Virus record (IMG/VR): IMGVR_UViG_3300044800_000040
Coordinates: 1 to 64,000 of that record
From: a virus
Direction: 5' to 3' (one strand)
Length of the DNA: 64,000 nt
In this document: piece after piece, positions 32,381-39,127 of the stretch
Layout: every line of letters begins with the position of its first letter
Position numbering within the stretch: position 1 is the stretch's first letter
Notes under the pieces: model-generated
What the model was told of the DNA's origin: nothing
The model's database searches: none
The model's input: the letters and a program-made list of their open reading frames with translations, nothing else
Translations under genes and position numbers: made by a program

Positions 32381-32617
32381 CTAGTCCGTTGCCTGGACGC
32401 GGTCGAGGTCGAGGCTTTTCTGGTCAGCCATCCACTCGCTGATGAACACGTCGCAGGAGTCGCCTTCCTTGAGCTCGTCCAGCGGGGTCGTCCAGTCACC
32501 GAGCTGCGACTTGGGGAACCACAGGCACTCCCCGTCAAGCAGCTTGACCTTCACAGCCTTGTCCGTCTGGGTGAGGTACACAGCACGGAGCTGCACCTCG
32601 TTGTTATTCACTGCCAT
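32381..32617 (-). CDS. Hypothetical 78-residue protein
   Basis: This small acidic protein (MAVNNNEVQLRAVYLTQTDK) is beta-rich with 'VKLLDGECLWFPKSQL', like proteins that carry a small SH3- or OB-like fold. AAGGAGAG precedes the start. A GCGTAGTATC variant of the recurrent promoter motif lies about 25 bases upstream (32639-32644). Confidence 0.6.
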   Translation of the reverse strand: MAVNNNEVQLRAVYLTQTDKAVKVKLLDGECLWFPKSQLGDWTTPLDELKEGDSCDVFISEWMADQKSLDLDRVQATD

Positions 32618-32641
32618 GATGTCTCTCCTTGTCCTTGGATA

Positions 32642-33265
32642 CTACGCACTGGCCTTCTTGCGGCGGCTCTTCTTGACAGGCACGGAGCCGCCGAGCCAGA
32701 GCACACAGCCGGACTTGAACTTGTCGAGGCACTCCTGTTCGAGTGCGGACAGGCCCTTGCCACAGTGGTGCGGGTAGGCCGGGCCAAGCCCCCCGCCAAG
32801 TGCCAGGTGCCCAAGCATGGCCAGGCCAAAGGCGTCCGCCAAGTTGTCGTTGGTCATGATCGTGTTCCAACGCTGGAGCACCTTCATCAGCACCAGCTGC
32901 TTCTCGGCGTTGCCCTTGCCGGTGAGGAACTTCTTGAGGGTGCCGTTGTGGCAGAGGCAGATGCGTTCCTGGGGGATGTCGTACTCCTCAAGCAGCATGT
33001 ACTTCACCGTGCCGGCGAACTCGGCCAGGCGCGTGATCTGTCCGGGAGCGGCATAAGCATAGTCCTCGATGACGATGAGGTCGGTGGGCTTGGGACGGCA
33101 CTCGTGCATGATCTGCCTGGCCTGCCGGCTGAAGCGCAGGGTGTCCAGCACACAGGGCTCGGGCTTGGAGCCGACAATGCAGGACAGCTCGACGTGACCA
33201 CCGGCACCCATAACGCAGATGCCGGTGGCGGTCAGTGACAGGTCGAGGCCGATGGTCCGGCTCAC
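32642..33265 (-). CDS. RuvC-like Holliday junction resolvase
   Basis: This 207-residue protein starts at GTG overlapping the upstream stop. 'TIGLDLSLTATGI' at residue 3 gives the first catalytic Asp of the RNase H fold, 'LIVIEDYAYAAPG' near 70 the Glu, and 'NLADAFGLAMLG' near 145 the last Asp pair. Such phage RuvC-like enzymes cut branched DNA before packaging. The C-terminus is basic (KKSRRKKASA). Confidence 0.8.
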   Translation of the reverse strand: MSRTIGLDLSLTATGICVMGAGGHVELSCIVGSKPEPCVLDTLRFSRQARQIMHECRPKPTDLIVIEDYAYAAPGQITRLAEFAGTVKYMLLEEYDIPQERICLCHNGTLKKFLTGKGNAEKQLVLMKVLQRWNTIMTNDNLADAFGLAMLGHLALGGGLGPAYPHHCGKGLSALEQECLDKFKSGCVLWLGGSVPVKKSRRKKASA

Positions 33266-33432
33266 ATCTTCCTCCGCATCTTGCGCAGGTGCTTCTTGTT
33301 CAGCGCGTTGCGGCCGTACAGGTGCTTCGGGTCGTTGACCCAGCCCTGCACGAACGACTCCTTGCGCGCTCCGGTGTAGCCCAGGGCATCCGCCACAACA
33401 CCAGCCGCCAGTTCCTTCTTCTTGATGCTCAT
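33262..33432 (-). CDS. Small basic hypothetical protein
   Basis: This 56-residue protein (MSIKKKELAAGVVADALGYT) ends in a very basic stretch (KKHLRKMRRKM), which suggests nucleic acid binding. It has GGAGG upstream and overlaps both neighbours by 4 bases, so it is coupled to the RuvC-like gene. Confidence 0.6.
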   Translation of the reverse strand: MSIKKKELAAGVVADALGYTGARKESFVQGWVNDPKHLYGRNALNKKHLRKMRRKM

Positions 33433-33698
33433 GATGCCTCCATGTACTTTTTGATGATGCGTCGAGGTGGCACCGGGATTGGCATCCACCACTCGTTCCA
33501 TAGGTCCGCTTTCTTGGCACCACGTTCCAGCTGTGCCCGCAGGCGGTAGTTGAAGTCAGAAGCCGGGCCGACGTACACGTTGCCGTAGCGCAGGTCGAGC
33601 ATCAGGATTTCCTTGCTCGTGTTGGGGGGAGCCTGGTCGCGCCAGTGAATCCACCCCATGTCCTCGAGCAGCTCTGTGAGCGCGGTAGGCACTCTCAT
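33429..33698 (-). CDS. Hypothetical 89-residue protein
   Basis: This protein starts MRVPTALTELLEDMGWIHW and contains 'LRYGNVYVGPASDFNYRL' and 'NEWWMPIPVPPRR'. Many Trp and Tyr residues suggest a small folded domain. No family is recognised. ATGA overlaps couple it to both neighbours. Confidence 0.55.
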   Translation of the reverse strand: MRVPTALTELLEDMGWIHWRDQAPPNTSKEILMLDLRYGNVYVGPASDFNYRLRAQLERGAKKADLWNEWWMPIPVPPRRIIKKYMEAS

Positions 33699-34069
33699 TA
33701 TTTCCTCGGCCGCCACATGTCGAGTGGGCTGTTGGTGAACTTCTCCCACTTACCACCCTGGGTGCAAAGGGACATGAACTGGCAGTAGCCCCCCGGAGTG
33801 ACGTCGAGTTGCTTGGCGCAGTTGTCACAGCACCGCGCGTCCGCGGGGATCTTGCTGGCCTTGACACGCAGGCCGTTCCAGAACGAGACGAGGATGGCCT
33901 GGCACCATCCACGGGAGTGCTTGAAGCCGTCGAGGAACCCGCCGACTGCCAGGCCAACCACCCAGCCGAGCCCCTGCACGATTGCACACAGGATCACCAG
34001 GATCATCCAGGGCACGAAGCCGATGAGCTTGCCCAGGAGCTTGAAAAACGAGAGCAGCAGTTTGATCAT
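33698..34069 (-). CDS. Membrane protein with a Cys-rich tail
   Basis: This 123-residue protein has two predicted transmembrane helices (LIGFVPWMILVILCAIVQGL and GWVVGLAVGGFLDGF) and a C-terminal Cys cluster (CCDNCAKQL and YCQFMSLC). It is coupled by ATGA to the flap nuclease gene. Function is unknown. Confidence 0.6.
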   Translation of the reverse strand: MIKLLLSFFKLLGKLIGFVPWMILVILCAIVQGLGWVVGLAVGGFLDGFKHSRGWCQAILVSFWNGLRVKASKIPADARCCDNCAKQLDVTPGGYCQFMSLCTQGGKWEKFTNSPLDMWRPRK

Positions 34070-34920
34070 CACCGGAAGTTTACCTCCCACGGTCGCAGGT
34101 TGCGGAGCATGGAGGCGAAGCCATACTCCTGACAGACATCCTTGAAGCCTTCCAGATCGAAGCGGCACTTGGCTGGAATGGGGCAGCGGGTGCCGGGCAG
34201 CGGCAGCTTGATGAGCCAGCGGTTGCGGATGAGGTCGGCCGTGCCCATGAACGCCTCGATCTTCTGGTAGGTCTTGGAACTGGGCTTGAGCTGCCCACGG
34301 ACCCACTTCAGCGCAGTAGGGATGCCAACGCCAACCACCCCAGGCACCTCGTCCGTGTCGCACCCGGCAATGATCTTGGCCTCGAGGTACTGGTCGGGGA
34401 AGCATCCCAGATCATCCCGCAGGTTGCTGGTGGTGTAGAGTAGCCCGTTGGTCTTACTCATGGGTGCCAGGTGCAGGCACTGGTACAGGTCCTGGTCGGA
34501 GGTCACCAGGATGCAGCCGGGGTAGCGCGCCGCCATCGCCGCAAGGAGGTCGTCCGACTCGTACCCGGTCTGCCGGAACTGGTTCAGGAAACCCATGCGG
34601 GGCAGCAGCTCTTGGCGCAGGCGCTGGAACTGGTCGAAGCACAGCTCGTCGGCGCGCATCTCCAGGGCAGTGCGCTCCTTGAGCTTGGCACGCCGCTTCT
34701 CCTTGTACGCAGGGAACCGGACACGGCGCTGTGACTTCTGGCTGTCCCAGCAGAACACGTACTCCGTGCCAGGCCCGAACGCCTTGCCCAGGGAGAGAAG
34801 CTGCTCCAGGAAGCCGAACACGACGCCGGACGCCAGGTCCTCATGGGACAGGTCGCCTGTGGTGAACTTGGCCCTGTAGCAAAGCTGGTTGGCGTCGAGA
34901 CAGAGAGTTGTCACGCCCAT
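34069..34920 (-). CDS. 5'-3' exonuclease/flap endonuclease
   Basis: This 283-residue FEN/PIN-type nuclease has 'LCLDANQLCYRA' at residue 6, 'FCWDSQKSQRRVRFPAYK' near 55, 'GYESDDLLAAMA' near 125 and 'LVTSDQDLYQ' near 148, which give the acidic metal ligands, then a helix-hairpin-helix-like 'DEVPGVVGVGIPTALKW' near 200. It removes RNA primers and flaps; the polymerase at 41099 lacks this domain. The ATG at 34920 is chosen because it opens the conserved core. Confidence 0.88.
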   Translation of the reverse strand: MGVTTLCLDANQLCYRAKFTTGDLSHEDLASGVVFGFLEQLLSLGKAFGPGTEYVFCWDSQKSQRRVRFPAYKEKRRAKLKERTALEMRADELCFDQFQRLRQELLPRMGFLNQFRQTGYESDDLLAAMAARYPGCILVTSDQDLYQCLHLAPMSKTNGLLYTTSNLRDDLGCFPDQYLEAKIIAGCDTDEVPGVVGVGIPTALKWVRGQLKPSSKTYQKIEAFMGTADLIRNRWLIKLPLPGTRCPIPAKCRFDLEGFKDVCQEYGFASMLRNLRPWEVNFR

Positions 34921-35138
34921 TGCCCATTCAGCCTTTTGCGGATTGCGGACACAATGTTCTCCCTTCGCCTGGGTTGGTCGGTTGCTGTGCCGGGCACTCG
35001 GGTCATCACCTCCCGCCCGTCCTCCATGCTCACCGTGAGCAGGCCATGTCCTCGTCCGGGCTCCCACTTGAGGAAGCTGATGCCCGGGATCTTGCGGCGC
35101 AGGAACTTCTCGAACTCCAGTTGCCGGAATGGGGCCAT
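34911..35138 (-). CDS. Hypothetical 75-residue basic protein
   Basis: This protein (MAPFRQLEFEKFLRRKIPGI) is basic with a short beta hairpin (GLLTVSMEDGREVMTRVPG) and a C-terminal helix. It overlaps the flap nuclease start by 10 bases. The pattern is similar to small phage proteins that fold like toxin-antidote or HicA domains, but the match is too weak to call. Confidence 0.55.
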   Translation of the reverse strand: MAPFRQLEFEKFLRRKIPGISFLKWEPGRGHGLLTVSMEDGREVMTRVPGTATDQPRRRENIVSAIRKRLNGQWA

Positions 35139-35146
35139 GTGGCCTC

Positions 35147-36271
35147 CTACGCGAACCGCCGTTTGCGGCCCGACTTCAGTGCGTCCTCTTGTTCCTGCCA
35201 GGCACGCGCCACAACTCTGCGGAGTGCCCCCTCCTTGCCAGTTTCTTCGATGGCCTTAACCAACTGCTTGACCGTGCCCGACAGCTCCACATCTGTCGCA
35301 TCTACGACACCGCCCTTGGTCTTGTCCCAGACCCCCTGATCGACGAGGTACTCGATGCAGCTGGTGAGGTCGTCGACGCCGTAGTCGTACAGGATGGGGA
35401 AGGTTGCCGAGCGCACCTTGCCGGTGAGCTTGTTCTTCTCGCACTTGGCAATGACGTTGACGCCGATGGGGAGGTTCTTCTCCTTGACCTTGATGGACAC
35501 GTTGGACTCGACCGCCAACCAGACCTCGTGCGTGGCGTAGAACTTCAGCGCACGCCCACCGGAGCGGGTCTTCTTCTTGCCGAAGGTGACGCCGATCTTG
35601 TCACGGGTCTGGCTGATGATGATCAGCACGGAGTTGGTGCGCTTAAGCCCGGCACAGATGGCACGGAACAGCTTGCTCGCGCTCTTCTGCTTGTTCATGC
35701 CGTAGGTGCCCTTGGACTCCTGCCCGTCGCACTTCTCCAGCGCCTCAACCTCCGCGTCCTCCTCCACCGAGCCGATGGCATCGAAGGAGTCCAGCACGTA
35801 GATGAAGGGCACGTTCTTCTTGATGGCCCGGAGCACCCTGGCGAAGAACTCCTCCACCGTGGTGCTGTACAGGGGCTCCCCGTCGTCGTCCTTGGCAGGG
35901 GGCTCCATGCGCTCGGCCAGGGCGTCGCCGAACAGGTAGGAGATGTCCATCTCCAGGGCGTGCTCGGCATCGTCGAAGATGATGCGGTAGTCGTCGAACC
36001 GGGTGTCGTTGGCCATAGCCGCCAGGCCCGTCAAGGCAAGGAACGTCTTGCCGGCACTCGAGTCGCCGACAAGGTTCGTCATCTTGCCAGCGCCGTAGCC
36101 ACCACGGTGACTGTCGGACAGGGCCAGGTTCAGCAGCGTCGACCCGGTTGGGATCAGATCAGCCTTTGCGCTTGCGGGGGCTTTTTCCGACTTTCCTTCC
36201 ACCGGCTTCATGCGTCGGCTTGTGGAAATACTTTGCGCTGGCTTGGTAGACGGGGTCTTGGTTCGCGTCAT
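35147..36271 (-). CDS. RecA/UvsX-like recombinase
   Basis: This 374-residue ATPase has Walker A 'VGDSSAGKTF' near residue 68, 'IIFDDAEHALEMDISYLFG' (RecA-like catalytic Glu/Asp region) near 95, Walker B 'FIYVLDSFDAIG' near 150 and 'LIIISQTRDKIG' near 215. It should form filaments on ssDNA for recombination and replication restart, with the SbcCD-like nuclease and SSB nearby. GGAGG supports the ATG at 36271; its first 113 bases overlap the HTH gene. Confidence 0.88.
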   Translation of the reverse strand: MTRTKTPSTKPAQSISTSRRMKPVEGKSEKAPASAKADLIPTGSTLLNLALSDSHRGGYGAGKMTNLVGDSSAGKTFLALTGLAAMANDTRFDDYRIIFDDAEHALEMDISYLFGDALAERMEPPAKDDDGEPLYSTTVEEFFARVLRAIKKNVPFIYVLDSFDAIGSVEEDAEVEALEKCDGQESKGTYGMNKQKSASKLFRAICAGLKRTNSVLIIISQTRDKIGVTFGKKKTRSGGRALKFYATHEVWLAVESNVSIKVKEKNLPIGVNVIAKCEKNKLTGKVRSATFPILYDYGVDDLTSCIEYLVDQGVWDKTKGGVVDATDVELSGTVKQLVKAIEETGKEGALRRVVARAWQEQEDALKSGRKRRFA

Positions 36272-36446
36272 TGAGAATCGCCTCCAGGCGCATGAGTGAG
36301 TAGTACCACCGCATGCCGATTTTGATGGCCAGGGAATGCTCCCTCGCCCAGTTGTACAACGTGTCCTTGGACACCTCGATGCCCCGTGCGCCGAGCCACT
36401 CGATGGTCTCCTTGATGTTCAGGTACTGCTTTTTCGCGACTGTCAT
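36159..36446 (-). CDS. Small HTH (excisionase/MerR-like) DNA-binding protein
   Basis: This 95-residue protein has 'NIKETIEWLGARGIEVSKD' followed by 'TLYNWAREH', a winged-helix/excisionase-type turn, then a basic end (KVGKSPRKRKG). It overlaps the RecA-like gene by 113 bases in another frame. It may regulate transcription or bind a packaging or replication site. No integrase is present, so an excisionase role is unlikely. Confidence 0.6.
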   Translation of the reverse strand: MTVAKKQYLNIKETIEWLGARGIEVSKDTLYNWAREHSLAIKIGMRWYYSLMRLEAILNDANQDPVYQASAKYFHKPTHEAGGRKVGKSPRKRKG

Positions 36447-37003
36447 TTCAACCTCGCTACCGCTCTCTTGTAGCGGTCGATGAACTTGGAATAGGCCACC
36501 TCGTGTGTCCAGAACTTGAGCTTGCCCAGGTCGGGGATGTCCGCCAGCGCGGGCACCTGGAACTGGAACGACTCCACGTAGCGGCTCCGGTTCATGCGTA
36601 CCTCGTAGAGGAACGCCTGATGATCCATCTCCTGCACGAACTCGACCCGCTCGCCAGGCAAACCATGCTTGCGCATCGCCGTGGCGTAGATGCTGTCTTC
36701 AAACAAGCGATACTCACCGAAGCACTCCTTCAGCGGCTTGGGGATGTCCGACAGGTACACCTCGCCGATGTCGTGCAGCAGTGCCGCCACCAGGATGGAC
36801 GGGTAGGCTCCCGCTTCATGCACAAGGTCATGCACGATGCAGCAGTGCTCCGCAACGCTGACAAAGCGGTCGCAGTGCCCATTGAAGCGGCACTGCTTGC
36901 TCAACGCCAGGGCAGCATCCCTGACGGAAATCTCGTCGGCTGTGATGGACAACGGGTGGACCCATTTGCCAGTCGCCGTTATGATCGCCGGTCCGCGCTC
37001 CAT
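36443..37003 (-). CDS. HD-domain 5'-nucleotidase-like (YfbR family)
   Basis: This 186-residue protein has the HD pattern: 'SVAEHCCIVHDLVHEAG' near residue 48, 'ALLHDIGEVYLSDIPKPLK' near 70 and a late Asp in 'FVQEMDHQAFL'. The 'H...HD...D' order with 'IPxPLK' is typical of YfbR-like dNMP phosphohydrolases. In a phage it may adjust dNTP pools together with the MazG-like enzyme. A terminator hairpin lies just before its ribosome-binding site. Confidence 0.8.
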   Translation of the reverse strand: MERGPAIITATGKWVHPLSITADEISVRDAALALSKQCRFNGHCDRFVSVAEHCCIVHDLVHEAGAYPSILVAALLHDIGEVYLSDIPKPLKECFGEYRLFEDSIYATAMRKHGLPGERVEFVQEMDHQAFLYEVRMNRSRYVESFQFQVPALADIPDLGKLKFWTHEVAYSKFIDRYKRAVARLK

Positions 37004-37013
37004 GTTGCTCCTC

Positions 37014-37042
37014 AAAGGGGGCAGAGCTTGTGCCCTGCCCCC
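37014..37042 (-). terminator. Hairpin between the SSB gene and the HD gene
   Basis: On the minus strand GGGGGCAG (37042-37035) pairs with CTGCCCCC (37024-37017) and is followed by TTTGAGGAG. The short T-run merges with the next ribosome-binding site. The same layout recurs at 49654, 51749 and 57502. Confidence 0.65.
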
Positions 37043-37050
37043 TGGTTGGT

Positions 37051-38190
37051 CTACTTGCCGGCCTTGGCAGCCTTGCGCAGCTCGCGCTTCTTCTCCTGGC
37101 ACTCCTCCCAGACGTTGCACTTCTCGCACTCGTCGAGGGAGTTGCAGTCGGTGCCGTAGGTGCCGCCATGCGGGCACTCGTCACCATCCTCGTCCTTGGC
37201 CTTGCCCTTCTTCTTGGCGGGCGGGTCCTCGTCCTCGTCGTCAGCGGGCTTGGAGCCGCGCTTGGGCTTGGCCGGAGGGGCATCCTCGTCGTCCTCGTCC
37301 TTGGCCGGCTTCTTCTTGGACTTGGCCGGGGGTTCCTCGTCCTCCTCCGGTTCGGGCTTGGCCTTCTTCTTGGGCTTGGGATCGTCCTCCTCGTCGTCCT
37401 CCTTGGGGGCCGGCTTCTTCTTGCGCGGGGCTTCGTCCTCGTCCTCGACCGGGGCACGCTTCTTGGCACGGGGTTCGTCGTCCTCGTCGACCGGATCGTC
37501 GACGCCCAGGAACTGCCGCTCCAGGGCCGCGTACTCCATGATCACCATGCACTGGTCGAGGTTCTGCACCTGCTCCAGGATCTTCTTGCTGATGGGGGCG
37601 TCGCGCTCCTCGAAGTCGATGCGCTTGGCCTCGAGGAACTTCTGCTTGCCCATTTGCTTCTCGTTGAAGCGGACCTTGAGGGTGAGACCTTCCTTGGGGT
37701 CGTAGAAGCCGGCCACGTTCTCGTCAGCCTCGACCTCCTCCTCGAGCATCTTGCCGAACAGGTGGTAGCTGATCTCCCAGACGTGCAGCTTGCCGGCGCC
37801 GTCGCCGTCGTAGGGCACCACGAACATGACTTCGCGATCCTTGGGGAGCAGGGCTTTCTTGCCGTCCTCGTCAAGGTTGGCGGTCTTGCGATGGGCGCAG
37901 ATGGGGCAGGGCTTGCCGATGGTCAGGGGGCACAGCACGGACTTCTCGTCCACGCCGATCTTGAAGTGAGTCTTGATCGGGCGGCGCGGCCACAGCTCGC
38001 CCACCTCGGCCTTGTCCAGGTGCTTCTTGTCGCTGACCTCGTACGGGATGATGTCGATGAGGTTGACGCCAGCCTTGGGCTTGTAGAAGGGGAGATCCGG
38101 GTCGAGCCGGATGTAGCCGCCCCCGCCGCCACCCTGGGCCTTGTGCTCCGTGGCGCGCTTGCGGAAACGGTCAGCATTCACCTTCGCCAT
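37051..38190 (-). CDS. Single-stranded DNA-binding protein (gp32-like)
   Basis: This 379-residue protein has an OB-fold-like core (residues 25-230) with a Cys cluster 'LCPLTIGKPCPICAHRKT' near residue 90 that recalls the zinc site of T4 gp32. Residues 230-335 are a long tail of alternating acidic and Lys/Pro blocks, and the end holds more Cys. gp32-type proteins use an acidic tail to recruit replication partners; here the tail is unusually long and mixed in charge. Confidence 0.8.
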   Translation of the reverse strand: MAKVNADRFRKRATEHKAQGGGGGGYIRLDPDLPFYKPKAGVNLIDIIPYEVSDKKHLDKAEVGELWPRRPIKTHFKIGVDEKSVLCPLTIGKPCPICAHRKTANLDEDGKKALLPKDREVMFVVPYDGDGAGKLHVWEISYHLFGKMLEEEVEADENVAGFYDPKEGLTLKVRFNEKQMGKQKFLEAKRIDFEERDAPISKKILEQVQNLDQCMVIMEYAALERQFLGVDDPVDEDDEPRAKKRAPVEDEDEAPRKKKPAPKEDDEEDDPKPKKKAKPEPEEDEEPPAKSKKKPAKDEDDEDAPPAKPKRGSKPADDEDEDPPAKKKGKAKDEDGDECPHGGTYGTDCNSLDECEKCNVWEECQEKKRELRKAAKAGK

Positions 38191-38194
38191 GTGT

Positions 38195-38386
38195 CTAGTC
38201 CTCCTTGCTGTTGCGACCGGAGAGTCCGGTCAGCTGTTTGAATGATTCCAACTTGGCACTCAACTTGGCCTTGTGCACGGTCTTAGTCACACTCCAGGCG
38301 AGCAGGTTGATGAGAAAGAACACGGCTACGATGCCGCCAAGTACAGCCACAAGCCGTACGAACATCTCGCCCAGGTCGTAGATCAT
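38195..38386 (-). CDS. Small single-pass membrane protein
   Basis: This 63-residue protein has one transmembrane helix (residues 10-32, VAVLGGIVAVFFLINLLAW) and a basic cytoplasmic tail. It overlaps the upstream gene by one base. Function is unknown. Confidence 0.6.
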   Translation of the reverse strand: MIYDLGEMFVRLVAVLGGIVAVFFLINLLAWSVTKTVHKAKLSAKLESFKQLTGLSGRNSKED

Positions 38387-38919
38387 CAGTTGCCTCGCTT
38401 GGGTGCAGCCTTACGCATGGCGGCCGTGGCATGCTCCTTGGTCTTGGCCCGGTCCTGGGCACTGCGGCGCTTGAACTCACGCTCGACGGAGTCCGCGAGG
38501 TTGTGCGGCGCGTCGACCGGGGCAGAGAAGTAGTCGGCCATGAGCAAGCGCACGAGGTTGGCCAGGGCATCGCGTTTGTGGTCGAGCGCCTTCATGGCCG
38601 CGCTGTACAGACCCATGTCCGCGGCAGCGTCCTGCAACTGGTCTTGCGCAACGATGCGGTCGCGGTGGGTGGTCACCCAGGCTTGGGCGGCCGCCTCGGT
38701 CGGCTTCTGCCCCGCAGCTTCCAGCGTCTCCTTCGCCATCGGGTACAGTCTGGCTTCGACCAGTACGAGGCGGTCCTTTGCCATGTTGTAGCGGGTACGT
38801 GCGTCGGCCTCCATGCGCGCATACTTGCCCACGAGCCCGGCCTGGCGCGTCCACTCCACGTCCAGGGCATCGGGGTTGATGTCCACGTCGCTGTCGAAAT
38901 TGAATTCAGGCTCGATCAT
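38386..38919 (-). CDS. Helical hypothetical protein of the replication region
   Basis: This 177-residue protein has an acidic N-terminus (MIEPEFNFDSDVDINPDALD) and long Ala/Arg helices, including 'LDHKRDALANLVRLLMADYF'. Its place before the SSB gene and its pattern resemble phage proteins that accompany recombinases and SSB. No motif allows a firm call. It is preceded by a 200-base leader. Confidence 0.6.
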   Translation of the reverse strand: MIEPEFNFDSDVDINPDALDVEWTRQAGLVGKYARMEADARTRYNMAKDRLVLVEARLYPMAKETLEAAGQKPTEAAAQAWVTTHRDRIVAQDQLQDAAADMGLYSAAMKALDHKRDALANLVRLLMADYFSAPVDAPHNLADSVEREFKRRSAQDRAKTKEHATAAMRKAAPKRGN

Positions 38920-39127
38920 GTTGCCTCCTTGCGATGTTGTTCTGGGGCTGGCTTTGCGCCTTCAGCGGCGAACTTGTCAGGCTAGGCGTTTATGCCTGGG
39001 GCCGAAGCCCATGTTGACCTTTTCCACCAGCGAGTGACCGACTCCTAATCCAGGGATGGACACCTGATACGCCCGTATGTCGGCTGCTTGTCAAACTCCA
39101 TTGAAGCCCAGGACTTGAGATTATACG
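38920..39127 (-). promoter_or_regulatory. Leader with GCGTATAAT box and two tiny reading frames
   Basis: TATAAT (39125-39120, minus) follows GCG, with no -35 match. A transcript from about 39113 would have a leader near 190 bases before the 38919 ATG. It holds two very short frames: MEFDKQPTYGRIRCPSLD (39100-39044) and MGFGPRHKRLA (39014-38979), the second with AAAAGG upstream. Whether either is translated is unknown. Its length fits a regulated leader or small RNA. Confidence 0.45.

Noticed and set aside
36159-36446. Excisionase of a temperate phage
   Set aside because: The HTH resembles excisionases, but no integrase, attachment site or repressor is visible in the window.
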